Source: Latescibacteria bacterium UBA6620 (GTDB lineage: Bacteria; Latescibacterota; UBA2968). From it: a stretch of 25,141 nt of DNA. The translations under genes were made by a program, and so were the position numbers. The stretch is from positions 1 to 25,141 of the forward strand of contig DJHM01000016.1 of NCBI GenBank assembly GCA_002433075.1, written 5' to 3'. The notes beneath the pieces are model-generated. The model saw nothing but the letters and a program-made list of their open reading frames with translations. It was not told the DNA's origin and did no database searches. Of the stretch, positions 16,801 through 24,020 are shown in pieces (position 1 is the first letter of the stretch; each line of letters starts with the position of its first letter).

Positions 16801-17360
16801 ATCTCGAGTCGTTCGCCCGCGGCAGGATCGACGCGTTCGGCGAGGTAGATGTCACTGACCGCAAGTCTACCCTCTTCCCGGGCGGGGACATGGATCGCAA
16901 GAACCTGACGGCCGACAGCCCCGGAGTGCGTATCCTCGATGCGGAGTTCGCCTTCGTACGTGCCCGGCGGTAGCTGGATCTGGACCATGTCGGTGAACGT
17001 TCGCAACGGGTCCTGTGTATCCATTTCGGTTCGCAGTTCGAACCTGCTGATTCCGCCCCCCAGTTGGCGAACGATCTCGCCGTTCGTGTCACGCACGATG
17101 AGCTCGGGCCGGTATTCGGCAAGGTAGTTGCCCGAAGCCTGGCGATAGAATTTCAGCTGACTCGTCGGGAATCGGAGGACGATTTCTTCGTAGGGTGTGC
17201 CATCTTCCAGGAACATGCTGAAGATATCGGCTTCCAGCCTGAACTCTCCCTGAGACGGTGCGGGGAGATCGACTTCGTCTGCTTCGGCTACATTGGGCGC
17301 ACAGATGAGCCCGGCGACGAGGACGAGGATGTTGGAAAGGGATATAGTTTTCATGCTCAT
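13875..17360 (-). CDS. GWxTD-domain protein with TPR-like repeats
   Basis: The product is 1161 aa and ends in TAG. The start is either the ATG at 17360 or the one two codons later (17354). Residues about 3-27 are a Sec signal peptide (ending AEADEV), so it is exported to the periplasm or surface. Residues about 35-290 are beta-rich. Residues about 390-620 contain TPR-like helical pairs (WKKAARHFRHVLTLSP, LDEAEGAYKRQITVHPQHGRA, ARFDLARVFFKR). Residues about 640-790 match the GWxTD domain, with DPTPATPGNERLVEHYRRV followed by PWDRRGDIYIRYGEP. The C-terminal part is a beta-rich region ending KKAVFHVRD. GWxTD proteins are known mainly from Acidobacteria and FCB-like phyla and have no established function. 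The gene begins 38 nt after a PhyH gene on the same strand, so the two are probably cotranscribed. Confidence 0.85.
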   Translation of the reverse strand: MSMKTISLSNILVLVAGLICAPNVAEADEVDLPAPSQGEFRLEADIFSMFLEDGTPYEEIVLRFPTSQLKFYRQASGNYLAEYRPELIVRDTNGEIVRQLGGGISRFELRTEMDTQDPLRTFTDMVQIQLPPGTYEGELRIEDTHSGAVGRQVLAIHVPAREEGRLAVSDIYLAERVDPAAGERLEIFRKGGRIIVPDPIRTFSTSVAFYATVRNLARRTHTVHFQVIDRDDQVVLDDRRSYPGYRNVAHLVEGFSLRDLLPGTYRMRVRVKAGEDERTIERAFLVDGPTPLVSDRFDEATVESMARVLTELTGQKYADTFLGLEDDRRAAYLHNHLLARNPLLHNILIGPTTGRARHEVTPELLGSLALNGALRKRVDPVYAERLPEYDPEMVAEAGRIVDLLADDSNPVISLAEALYYYHAGDVPRGQVIARRVEKAHATLPEVAHALGIGELGRGEWKKAARHFRHVLTLSPERTDQQIYVELARFLDGGTDGESAIDVIRKSVVHDNSNPWLYYLVGRTMEFKEKNRLDEAEGAYKRQITVHPQHGRARFDLARVFFKRESHEAAISLWRELMDARPEFREECALQLLDAYQKTRHTAGAQQVIVELLRSVDEETRNLLEDIRLVASPDEANAYAATPEEGKGDFVRSFWQKRDPTPATPGNERLVEHYRRVLYAMRSFSQGQKPWDRRGDIYIRYGEPAHASSRGNMRFETDQDVVNVKERLWQSLPKEAQQEIISRATRLRTSYRDVRIGNETGSDVDIGDFESIDFELDPLRGFFGTSSMNDDFNYYYGIQTTQADKGFKMDNLRGRPTYPVDGNSRWEYWIYPYVNGGIEVQFVSLSSKAPYDYPELPGGRELTTHNRGFWIERRPETVVSKAIINHPDVYDSPVETLDFHVDTADFNGTNEKTRLEVYYGVPLNDIVTSGRSEGALERGIALFDSTWTPIYRKVVPLPFRVDADTEMEKGTLVIDELALNIPPGQYWLGVQIDDREQGIQGAYTQELIVESYRKAGLNLSDIEMAGRVTDSDNPLKGGFDVLPLPSRTYRPRQPVTIYYEVYGLEKDEFGQTSYRMDYKIRPQRGKVSAVRVLRALGRLLGMEEKSVFSTSYERTGEEETEFNFLEIDMGKSGKGRFELEVSITDQNNGDTALKKAVFHVRD

Positions 17361-17398
17361 TCATCCAGCCGTAGGTGATGGGTTGATTCTTCGCTATC

Positions 17399-18292
17399 CT
17401 ATGACGAACCGGCCACGCTGACGTTTCCCGCGTTGTCCACGTCGAGCAGACAGCTTTCAGTGCGTGGGGCCGATGCAGGGCCGTACATGACCGCCCGCTG
17501 TTCAGGAGTCATTTCGTCGACGATGTTCGAATCCCAGTAGGAATCGGGATGGATGTGCCAGAGCGATGCTCCCTGGCGCGTGCTTGTGCGGCTGGCGAAT
17601 TTAATGAGGATCGCGCGACGCTGATGGCGAGCCTGCCAAGCCCTGGCGCCGTGGGTCTGTGCGCCGTCCATGAAGAAGATGACGTCGCCGGCTCTGACGT
17701 TGGGCTTCTCGACCACACCCATGTCCTCGCTGTAGTCCTGGACCCCAGATGGCATGGGATAGTTCGACTTGTGGCTTCCGGGAACACAGGCGAAGCCGCC
17801 TTCCCCTTCCCACGCGTCGTGCAGCGCGTAGGATACAGTGACGCCACCGACGTAGGGTTCGCCATTCTGGTGGTGATAGGCTACGTAAGGTTTATGCGGG
17901 TCCCCGGCGCCGTGCAGATGGTGATTCGCGATTCCGGGGAGGCCGCCAATGAACTGCGGGCCGTGGTCCAGGCGGAATCCTCGGCCGCACATGAAGCGAA
18001 GAAGCGACAGGGTTCTCGGATGAGAGATCATTCGGCGGAATGGATCGCAGTGGGGGGGGCGGAGCATCAAGAGGAACGGGATGTTGTTTCGTGTTCGGGT
18101 GAGTGTTTCTCCCATGAATCGGGGCTGCGCGCTCTCGCGCAGGAAATCGGATTCCTCGTCCCGGCCGTTCGCACACCGGTCTTCGACATAGTCTATAGCG
18201 TCGTTGGCCGCTTTCAATTCCCTCGCGGTCAGAAGATTACGAACAACCAGATGGCCGTTGAGGTCCCAGTAGTAACGTTCGCTGTCTGTCAT
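17399..18292 (-). CDS. Phytanoyl-CoA dioxygenase family protein, paralogue 1
   Basis: The product is 297 aa from an ATG with a perfect AGGAGG (18300-18305 on plus) 7 nt upstream; the stop is TAG. It begins MTDSERYYWDLNGHLVVRN, nearly the same as the other two minus-strand paralogues. Conserved blocks are GFRLDHGP (105-112), LHGAGDP (126-132), YHHQNGEP (139-146), GGFACVPGSHKS (165-176), AGDVIFFMDGAQTHG (201-215) and a DVDNAGNVSV tail. The distal iron-binding His is probably His214 in QTHG. The usual HxD pair is not obvious; His127 and Asp131 (HGAGD) are candidates. The family uses Fe(II) and 2-oxoglutarate to hydroxylate small molecules, but the substrate here is unknown. It shares a transcript with the GWxTD gene and is divergent from the canonical PhyH gene at 18513. 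Confidence 0.85.
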   Translation of the reverse strand: MTDSERYYWDLNGHLVVRNLLTARELKAANDAIDYVEDRCANGRDEESDFLRESAQPRFMGETLTRTRNNIPFLLMLRPPHCDPFRRMISHPRTLSLLRFMCGRGFRLDHGPQFIGGLPGIANHHLHGAGDPHKPYVAYHHQNGEPYVGGVTVSYALHDAWEGEGGFACVPGSHKSNYPMPSGVQDYSEDMGVVEKPNVRAGDVIFFMDGAQTHGARAWQARHQRRAILIKFASRTSTRQGASLWHIHPDSYWDSNIVDEMTPEQRAVMYGPASAPRTESCLLDVDNAGNVSVAGSS

Positions 18293-18341
18293 GGAAAATC
18301 CTCCTGACGGGAGGGGGAGGAGGTGGCTTCGGGTAGCCTGC

Positions 18342-18375
18342 GACGAAAGGCTATAATAGACGAAAGGCTATAATA
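18342..18375 (+). repeat. Tandem 17-bp direct repeat with TATAAT boxes
   Basis: Two perfect adjacent copies of gacgaaaggctataata occupy 18342-18358 and 18359-18375. Each carries an exact TATAAT (18352-18357 and 18369-18374), and a third TATAAT follows at 18376-18381. They lie in the 220-bp divergent spacer between two PhyH genes, so they probably contain promoter -10 elements for the plus-strand gene. The complement also offers TATATT/TATTAT boxes for the minus-strand gene. No convincing -35 hexamer is seen at 16-18 bp, so an activator may be needed. Confidence 0.65.
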
Positions 18376-18500
18376 TATAATGAGCAATCTTGCCGCAGAT
18401 AGAGGGGGCTCCTTTCGACCCTCTACGGGATAATTGATACCGAACGTGCGTTTCCATCGCAACGAAAAAAGCCTGTCTTTTGCGGGTGGTGAAGTCAGAT

Positions 18501-18506
18501 GAGGAG
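18501..18506 (+). promoter_or_regulatory. Ribosome site deciding a GTG start at 18513
   Basis: GAGGAG lies 6 nt before the GTG at 18513-18515. The longer open reading (TTG at 18480) has no comparable site. This favours the shorter 321-aa protein. Confidence 0.6.
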
Positions 18507-18512
18507 AAGAAG

Positions 18513-19478
18513 GTGAGGATACCGTGCCTGACGGAAGACCTCGAAATTGCAAAGAGAGACATCAGAGAATCGGGCTTTTGCGTGCTGGAGAAAGCTCTGT
18601 CGCCGGACCAGGTTGCGAAGATGCGTTCGCGGCTGGAGGCACAGGCCTCGGCGGAAGAACAGATGGGACGAGATTTTCGAGATGGGGGGGGGCAGCAGAA
18701 CTGGGGGGCCTTCCGTGACGAGAATGGACGAATCCGGCCAGAGGCGTTTACGAAGGAGGCCGGAGGACGCAACCAACGAGTGTGGATGTTGATCAACAAA
18801 GGGAGGGTCTTCCTCGACATTTTCAAGGTCAGACCGGTTCGTGACCTCGTCGATCACTTCCTGGGAGACGACTATCTGCTGAGTAGCTATGGCGCGAACA
18901 TCGCGAAGCCGGGGGGTGTCGTCATGCCGCTGCACACGGACCAGTGGTGGATGCCTTCACCCACCCGGGTCGATCGATCGCCCTTGCCGATCGGATCCAT
19001 CCGACGTGACCGGTTCGACGTGGACGAGGAAATGTCCGATCCGACGACCATCTCGCCGGTGGCCGCCATTAACGTGATCTGGATGCTGGTCGACTTCACG
19101 AAGGAGATCGGGGCGACTCGGCTGGTTCCAGGGAGTCATCTGTCGGGTCGACAACCGGATGCGTCCGGAGAAGCGAATGCGGTACAGCCCGAAGCCCCTG
19201 CCGGGTCGGCGGTCGTCCTGGATGCACGAACGTGGCACGGGACGGGGGCACATACGGGGGAGCAAGATCGATTAGCGTTGCTTTCTACCTTCTGTGGGCC
19301 GCAGTTCAGGCCACAGGAAAATCTGACGATGGGCACCCACCGGAAGATCGTTGAGGACGCGGATGAGGATCTACGGGCGCTGCTGGGGTTTAAGGTGTGG
19401 AACGCGTACGGGCGGGTCGAAAGTCCGGCGGTGGAGTTCGTGGAACCCGGGGAGACTTCGCTGGGAGAGCTTGGGTAA
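18513..19478 (+). CDS. Phytanoyl-CoA dioxygenase family protein, canonical HxD type
   Basis: The product is 321 aa from the GTG at 18513, chosen for its GAGGAG site; an upstream TTG at 18480 would add 11 residues. The stop is TAA. It has the standard non-haem iron triad: His141-x-Asp143 in MPLHTDQWW and a distal His242 in TWHGTGAHTG. Arg253 is placed to bind 2-oxoglutarate. The jelly-roll marker TRLVPGSHLSG is also present. It should hydroxylate a small molecule with release of CO2 and succinate. It is only distantly related to the three paralogues on the minus strand. A run of nine G (18684-18692) lies within the coding sequence, a potential slippage site. It ends about 110 nt before the convergent PhyH gene. 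Confidence 0.87.
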   Translation: MRIPCLTEDLEIAKRDIRESGFCVLEKALSPDQVAKMRSRLEAQASAEEQMGRDFRDGGGQQNWGAFRDENGRIRPEAFTKEAGGRNQRVWMLINKGRVFLDIFKVRPVRDLVDHFLGDDYLLSSYGANIAKPGGVVMPLHTDQWWMPSPTRVDRSPLPIGSIRRDRFDVDEEMSDPTTISPVAAINVIWMLVDFTKEIGATRLVPGSHLSGRQPDASGEANAVQPEAPAGSAVVLDARTWHGTGAHTGEQDRLALLSTFCGPQFRPQENLTMGTHRKIVEDADEDLRALLGFKVWNAYGRVESPAVEFVEPGETSLGELG

Positions 19479-19501
19479 TGTTGAGGAACGACTGAGAGTG
19501 G

Positions 19502-19533
19502 AGAAGGGCAGAAGGCTAGAAGGGTAGAAGAAG
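19502..19533. repeat. Four imperfect 8-bp purine-rich tandem units
   Basis: Four consecutive octamers (agaagggc, agaaggct, agaagggt, agaagaag) form an almost all-purine tract just after the stop of the plus-strand PhyH gene. They look like a small tandem repeat in the spacer between two convergent genes. Confidence 0.6.
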
Positions 19534-19547
19534 CACTGAACGCGTAG

Positions 19548-19567
19548 GGTCACGGCATGCCGTGACC
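19548..19567. repeat. 20-bp perfect palindrome between convergent PhyH genes
   Basis: The sequence ggtcacggcatgccgtgacc is a perfect 20-bp palindrome in the 110-bp spacer between convergent genes. It could fold as an 8-bp hairpin with a CATG loop. It resembles REP-type intergenic elements of GC-rich genomes, and could equally act as a bidirectional transcript end or a dimeric regulator site. No T-run is seen on either side. Confidence 0.6.
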
Positions 19568-19588
19568 GGATTACGTCGGATGCAGGGC

Positions 19589-20452
19589 CTAGTCTACGAC
19601 GAAAACGTTGCCCTGGTCGTCCACGTCGAGGGGTTTGACCTTTCCATCGTGGTGTACGCCGGGTCCCATCAGGACCTGGCGTTCTGCTTCGCTCATTCCT
19701 TCCAGCTCTGACTCGGTGCGCCAGGCCTCGGGCTGAAAGAGGTCAGGATCCGGGACGCCCCGAGCGGCGGACTTCGACGTGTACTTGATCAGGATCGATC
19801 GCCGCTGGTGATTACCCGTCCAGGGATGGGTGCCGTGGGTCTGGGCGCCGTCCATGAAGAAGATGACGTCGCCCGCTTTCGTGGCTGGCTGAAGAACGAC
19901 GCTGAGGTCGTCGTCGCAGGTGCGGACACCTTCGGGCACGGGGTAGCGCGACTTGTGGCTGGCGGGTACGCAGACGAAGCCACCGTGGCCAGTGTCGACG
20001 TCCGCGAGTTGAAACTGGACGGTCACGCCGTTGCAATGCGTCTCGCCGCTCTGCTGGTGGTAGCCTGTGAGCGGACTGTGGGGTTCACCCGAGCCGTGCA
20101 ACTTGAGGCCTTCGGTCCCTTTCACGGCCGAGATGATGAGGGGGCCGTGATCGAGGCGGAAGCCCTTCCCGCACATTACGTTGAGCCGTGAGATGACGGC
20201 AGGATGTACGAGCATTTCGCGGAACGGCTTGTCGTGGGGTTTGTCGAGCTGCATCAACCCGTGCATCTCCATCCATCCGGTTCCCTTCAACCGGTTGGCC
20301 CCCCTCCCTCCCCAGTCTTCCTTCCGCTTGGGGATTTCATCGTAGAAGTAGTCGACTGCCGCATTCCCTGCGAGGATCTCCTCCTTGGTGAGCACATTGC
20401 GCAGGATCAGGTAACCGTTCAGATCCCAGAAGTAGAGCTCTTCGTCCGTCAT
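19589..20452 (-). CDS. Phytanoyl-CoA dioxygenase family protein, paralogue 2
   Basis: The product is 287 aa from the ATG at 20450-20452. The open frame runs further upstream, but the MTDEELYFWDLNGYLILRN start aligns with the other paralogues, and a weak AGGGA lies about 9 nt upstream. The stop is TAG. Conserved blocks are GFRLDHGP (98-104), LHGSGEP (118-124), YHQQSGET (131-138), GGFVCVPASHKS (157-168), AGDVIFFMDGAQTHG (193-207) and a PLDVDDQGNVFVVD tail. The likely iron ligands are His206 plus His119 or Glu123; no plain HxD is present. It is the third gene of a run, 58 nt after paralogue 3. The family chemistry is Fe(II)/2-oxoglutarate hydroxylation; the substrate is unknown. Confidence 0.85.
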   Translation of the reverse strand: MTDEELYFWDLNGYLILRNVLTKEEILAGNAAVDYFYDEIPKRKEDWGGRGANRLKGTGWMEMHGLMQLDKPHDKPFREMLVHPAVISRLNVMCGKGFRLDHGPLIISAVKGTEGLKLHGSGEPHSPLTGYHQQSGETHCNGVTVQFQLADVDTGHGGFVCVPASHKSRYPVPEGVRTCDDDLSVVLQPATKAGDVIFFMDGAQTHGTHPWTGNHQRRSILIKYTSKSAARGVPDPDLFQPEAWRTESELEGMSEAERQVLMGPGVHHDGKVKPLDVDDQGNVFVVD

Positions 20453-20510
20453 CGTCGAGATCCCTGTCGGTGTTCTTTGGGGTTCCGAGTGTGTGTTGCT
20501 GCGTCCCACA

Positions 20511-21383
20511 TCAGCCATCGACAAGCCACACTTTCTTTCCGTCCGAACCCAGGTTTGCACGATGGGACGCACCGCTGTGGTAGCCCGGACCGTAGAGCAG
20601 GGAATGTTGTTCAGGGGTAAGGTCTTTGACCCAGTCGCCATAGCGGGATTCGGGCGTGTAGCGTCTCCCGACGGCCCTTGCAGCACCGCGTGAGGCGTAT
20701 TTGTAGAGGACGGAGCGTCGCTGGTGCTCGGCTTTCCAAGGGAGCGTACCGTGCGTTGCGGTTTCGGCGAAGAAGAGGACGTCCCCGGCCTTCATTACGG
20801 GCTGAACGACGAGGTCCTCGGGGTTTTCGACGCTGCGAAGATCTACGGGGGCTTCGAATTCACTCTTGTGACTGCCTGGGACGACGGCGAAACCCCCGTC
20901 GCCGGGGCCACAGTCCGTGAACTGCCACGCGACGGTGATTCCACGACATCGGATGCGGCCGTTCTGCACTCTGTACCAGTTTGCGTGACTGAACGGTTCG
21001 CCTCCACCGTGAAGGGTGAAGCCCTCCGCGCCCTTGTTGCCACCGATCAGCCCCGGGCCGTGGTCGAGGCGGAAACCCGGGCCGCAGAGTTCGTTGAGTC
21101 GTGAGACGACGACGGGATGGATCAGCAGGCGTCGGAACAGGGTTCGATCGGGTTCCGGCCACCCCAGCATTCCGCTCAGTTCCAGGCGGCCTGTTGGGGT
21201 GGATAGAACGCTGGATGTTCCACCGAGTCCGGGAGGACGCTCGCGCATCCCGGAGGCGTGGCGATCGATGGCTTCGTTGCCCAGCGAGACTTCTCGGTCG
21301 CTCAGCGCGCCGCGCACGATCAAGTACCCTCGCAGATCGAAGTAGTATTTTTCGTCGTCGGTCATCGTGTAGCGGTTGGGCAT
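20511..21383 (-). CDS. Phytanoyl-CoA dioxygenase family protein, paralogue 3
   Basis: The product is 290 aa from the ATG at 21383, which has GAGGAG 3 nt upstream. An ATG six codons later (21365) would match the MTD start of paralogues 1 and 2 but has no ribosome site at normal distance. The stop is TGA. Conserved blocks are GFRLDHGP (103-110), LHGGGEP (124-130), WYRVQNGR (136-143), GDGGFAVVPGSHKS (161-174) and AGDVLFFAETATHG (199-212). It differs from its paralogues at YRVQNG (no His in that block), so that His is not a required ligand. The distal His is His211. It starts 31 nt after the aldo/keto reductase stop, so it is probably translated from the same mRNA. Confidence 0.85.
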   Translation of the reverse strand: MPNRYTMTDDEKYYFDLRGYLIVRGALSDREVSLGNEAIDRHASGMRERPPGLGGTSSVLSTPTGRLELSGMLGWPEPDRTLFRRLLIHPVVVSRLNELCGPGFRLDHGPGLIGGNKGAEGFTLHGGGEPFSHANWYRVQNGRIRCRGITVAWQFTDCGPGDGGFAVVPGSHKSEFEAPVDLRSVENPEDLVVQPVMKAGDVLFFAETATHGTLPWKAEHQRRSVLYKYASRGAARAVGRRYTPESRYGDWVKDLTPEQHSLLYGPGYHSGASHRANLGSDGKKVWLVDG

Positions 21384-21414
21384 CTGCTCCTCGGGGATGG
21401 GTACGGCCAGGGGC

Positions 21415-22392
21415 CTATACGACGGCCAGGTCAGGAACGTTGCTGAAGACGTCCAGTTTTTCTCGCAACGCCTGAGGGAGGTTCCAACCGACGGAGCCAA
21501 GCACGTCGTCCAGCTGTTCGACGGTGTCTGCTCCACTGATTCCGCACGTGATCTGGGGATGCGACAGCAGCCAGGCGAAAGCGACCTGGGCCGGGGATTT
21601 TCCCAGTTCGTTGGCGACTTCAACCAGGGTCTCGATAATGTCGCCGGAGGGACCGTTCATGGTGTTCGAATAGTTATCCGCGCGACGGGTGGCCCAGATT
21701 GTTCCGGGCGGAGCAGGCTGGCCTTTTCGGTAGACGCCCGTGAGCAGACCGACGGCCAGGGGGCTGTAGGCCATCGCGCCGAGTCCCTGGTCGTCGATGA
21801 GCCCGAACATTTCCGACTCCAGGCGGCGGTAGAGCAGGCTGTAGGGGTTCTGCACGCCGACGATCGGCGTCGCGCCGAGGGCATCCGCGACCCAGAGGGC
21901 GCGACAGGCCTGCCACGCGGTATGGTTGCACGCTCCGACGTAACGGGCTTTCCCACTTCGAACGACGTCATCGAGGGCGCGAACAGTTTCTTCGAGAGGG
22001 GTCTCGTTGTCGTAGCCGTGGACGAGGTAGATGTCGATATGGTCCGTGTCCATCCGGCGAAGCGTGCCCTCGATCTCGCGCAGGATGTGGTAACGGGAAA
22101 GTCCCCTGTCGTTCGGACCGGACCCGACGGGACTGTGGACCTTGCTCGTGATCACGAGGTCGTCGCGTTTGCCCTTGATGGCCCGGCCGAGGACCGTCTC
22201 CGACTGACCGATGTTGGCGCGGTCGTCCATCGGGCCATAGATGTTGGCGCAATCGAGGAACGTGATCCCTCGATCGATCGCGGTTTCGACGAGTCGCTGG
22301 GCTTCGGCCTGGTCCGGCTGCCCACGAAGCCCGAGGCCGAGTGCGATTCGACTGACTTTTACTCCTGCTTTTCCGAAGTTGGTGTATTCCAT
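21415..22392 (-). CDS. Aldo/keto reductase
   Basis: The product is 325 aa, starting MEYTNFGKAGVKVSRIALG with a TAG stop. The catalytic tetrad is visible: Asp47 and Tyr52 (FLDCANIY), Lys84 (VITSKV) and His125 (YLVHGYD). The NADPH-site features of a TIM-barrel AKR follow, such as AMAYSPLAVGLLTG (about 210-223). It would interconvert an aldehyde or ketone and an alcohol, using NAD(P)H in the cytoplasm. It is the first gene of a minus-strand run with two PhyH genes, suggesting sequential oxidation and reduction of one substrate. The ribosome site is weak. It is divergent from the MFS gene, with a 57-bp shared spacer. The substrate cannot be given; the sequence is closest to the general 'Tas/YghZ-like' AKR style. 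Confidence 0.9.
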   Translation of the reverse strand: MEYTNFGKAGVKVSRIALGLGLRGQPDQAEAQRLVETAIDRGITFLDCANIYGPMDDRANIGQSETVLGRAIKGKRDDLVITSKVHSPVGSGPNDRGLSRYHILREIEGTLRRMDTDHIDIYLVHGYDNETPLEETVRALDDVVRSGKARYVGACNHTAWQACRALWVADALGATPIVGVQNPYSLLYRRLESEMFGLIDDQGLGAMAYSPLAVGLLTGVYRKGQPAPPGTIWATRRADNYSNTMNGPSGDIIETLVEVANELGKSPAQVAFAWLLSHPQITCGISGADTVEQLDDVLGSVGWNLPQALREKLDVFSNVPDLAVV

Positions 22393-22449
22393 CTTGTAGA
22401 TCCGCTGTCGGGTTCAGTTTGGGAATCGTTGCCTTGACGTCGCCGCAAT

Positions 22450-23928
22450 ATGACGAACGGGACTTTACCCGTCAAAAGACAACGAACAGGAGGTGGCTTG
22501 GCAGAACCGGAATCGACCGACGACGCACGCACGAGGGATGAACAGCTGCGACGGCAGTTGCTGATGAGTCTCATCTTCCCGTCGATGCTGATGCCGATGA
22601 TGTCTACGATGTCGCGCGTCGCTCTCCCTGTTATTCGCGATACGTTTGAGATTCCCGAAGATGTGACGGCCTGGGTATCGGCGGCGTTTACGCTGACGTT
22701 CATGACGATGATGTCGGTCTACGGTCGGCTCGGTGATGTGATCGACCGAAAGAAGCTCCTGCTGTTCGGGATCACGGTTTTCTTTTGTGGAACGTCGGTA
22801 ACGTTGACGGCAGATTCGATGCCCCAGTTGATCCTCGGACAGATGATCGCCGGGCTGGGCGTCGCAGGCATGATGCCTTTGGGAATGGCGCTGATCTCGT
22901 CTTTTTTTCCAGCACGAGATCGAGGTCGGGCGCTGGGGACGTGGGCGACGGTCGGGCCGGCCACGGGATTCGTAGGATCCTTCATCGCGGGATTCCTGGT
23001 TGCGGGATGGGGATGGAAGGGCGCCTACGTGACCTCATGGGCGTTAAGTCTGTTCGCGGTGATCGCCGTATGGAAGGGGATTCCGAGCAATCCGCCGGCC
23101 CGGGATGAGTCGCGGCCGATTCGTAGTTTCGACTGGGGCGGGGTCGTGCTCCTGGCCGCGGGACTGGCGTGCTTCGTGTGTTACCTGTCGAGTCGCGCGA
23201 TCACGGGCGTGCCTTCGCTGGAGGACTGGCGTTTTCTTACGGCATCGGTCGTGATGCTCACGACCTTCGTTTTGCGCGAGCGGCGTCACCCGGATCCCTT
23301 TGTCGCACCCCAGCTTCTGTTCAACCTGAGGTTCGCCCAGTCGTCTTTCTGCGCCGCGACACGGATGATTTGCATGGGCGGGCTCAGCATCCTGATACCG
23401 CTCTACCTGACCGACATCCACGGTCTCCATCCCGCCCAACTGGGCGCTATGCTCGTCATCAACTCGGGATCGATGGCGCTGATTGTGCGCATCGGGGGCG
23501 GACTGGCGGATCGATGGACGAGCCGCGGGCTGGTCTCGGTCGGGATCCTGATCCAGGCGATCGTGCTGATGATCTTCAGCCGATTGCCGGGGTCGTCGTC
23601 GCTGCTGGTCGTGGGTCTGAGCCTCGGGCTCCACGGCTTCGGGGCAGGACTGATGCACGCAGCGCTGCATCGCTACGTCATGGACAGCGTTCCGAAGGAG
23701 CGAGCGGGCGCAGCTGCTGGCGTCTATAACATGTTCCGCTTTCTGGGCGGCGTGATCGGCACTTCCCTAGGTGGTGTTTTCCTGAGACAGTACCTGGAAG
23801 ACGGCGTTCCCACCATTGGAGCCTATCAGCAGTCCTTCTTTATCTTTGTGTTCATTGGGCTCGTGGGATCAGTGATGGCGACCCAGTTACGGGAGAAGAG
23901 ACAGCTGGCGACGGGCGGTGGGCGGTGA
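22450..23928 (+). CDS. MFS transporter, DHA2 (EmrB/QacA-like) type
   Basis: The product is up to 492 aa with a TGA stop. The ATG at 22450 has no ribosome site, whereas a TTG at 22498 is preceded by AGGAGG (22488-22493) with a 4-nt spacer, so the true protein may be 476 aa. A hydrophilic N-terminus is followed by about 14 predicted membrane segments. MFS motif A is at 92-101 (GRLGDVIDRK), and a second similar loop RIGGGLADRWTSRG falls near residue 345. It is an inner-membrane, proton-driven exporter or importer of small molecules. It shares a divergent promoter region with the AKR-PhyH run and overlaps the next open frame by 4 nt (GTGA). It may move the substrate or product of the neighbouring enzymes; drug export is the usual family annotation. 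Confidence 0.87.
   Translation: MTNGTLPVKRQRTGGGLAEPESTDDARTRDEQLRRQLLMSLIFPSMLMPMMSTMSRVALPVIRDTFEIPEDVTAWVSAAFTLTFMTMMSVYGRLGDVIDRKKLLLFGITVFFCGTSVTLTADSMPQLILGQMIAGLGVAGMMPLGMALISSFFPARDRGRALGTWATVGPATGFVGSFIAGFLVAGWGWKGAYVTSWALSLFAVIAVWKGIPSNPPARDESRPIRSFDWGGVVLLAAGLACFVCYLSSRAITGVPSLEDWRFLTASVVMLTTFVLRERRHPDPFVAPQLLFNLRFAQSSFCAATRMICMGGLSILIPLYLTDIHGLHPAQLGAMLVINSGSMALIVRIGGGLADRWTSRGLVSVGILIQAIVLMIFSRLPGSSSLLVVGLSLGLHGFGAGLMHAALHRYVMDSVPKERAGAAAGVYNMFRFLGGVIGTSLGGVFLRQYLEDGVPTIGAYQQSFFIFVFIGLVGSVMATQLREKRQLATGGGR
22488..22493 (+). promoter_or_regulatory. AGGAGG pointing to a TTG start of the MFS gene
   Basis: This is a consensus ribosome site inside the longer open frame, 4 nt before the TTG at 22498. 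The ATG at 22450 has no such site. The spacing is slightly short, so the choice remains open. Confidence 0.45.
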
Positions 23929-24020
23929 GCGGTGTTGGTGCTTCGGGCGATTTGCACGATCGATCCACGGTTGGTGTCACTCACCTTTCTCATCACTCCC
24001 TCGCGTGCGAGAACATCTCA

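Noticed and set aside
17399..20452. Possibility that the TAG ends of the PhyH genes are also read through
   Set aside because: Both proteins already end in a shared DVDxxGNVxV tail at their TAG, as expected for a natural C-terminus.
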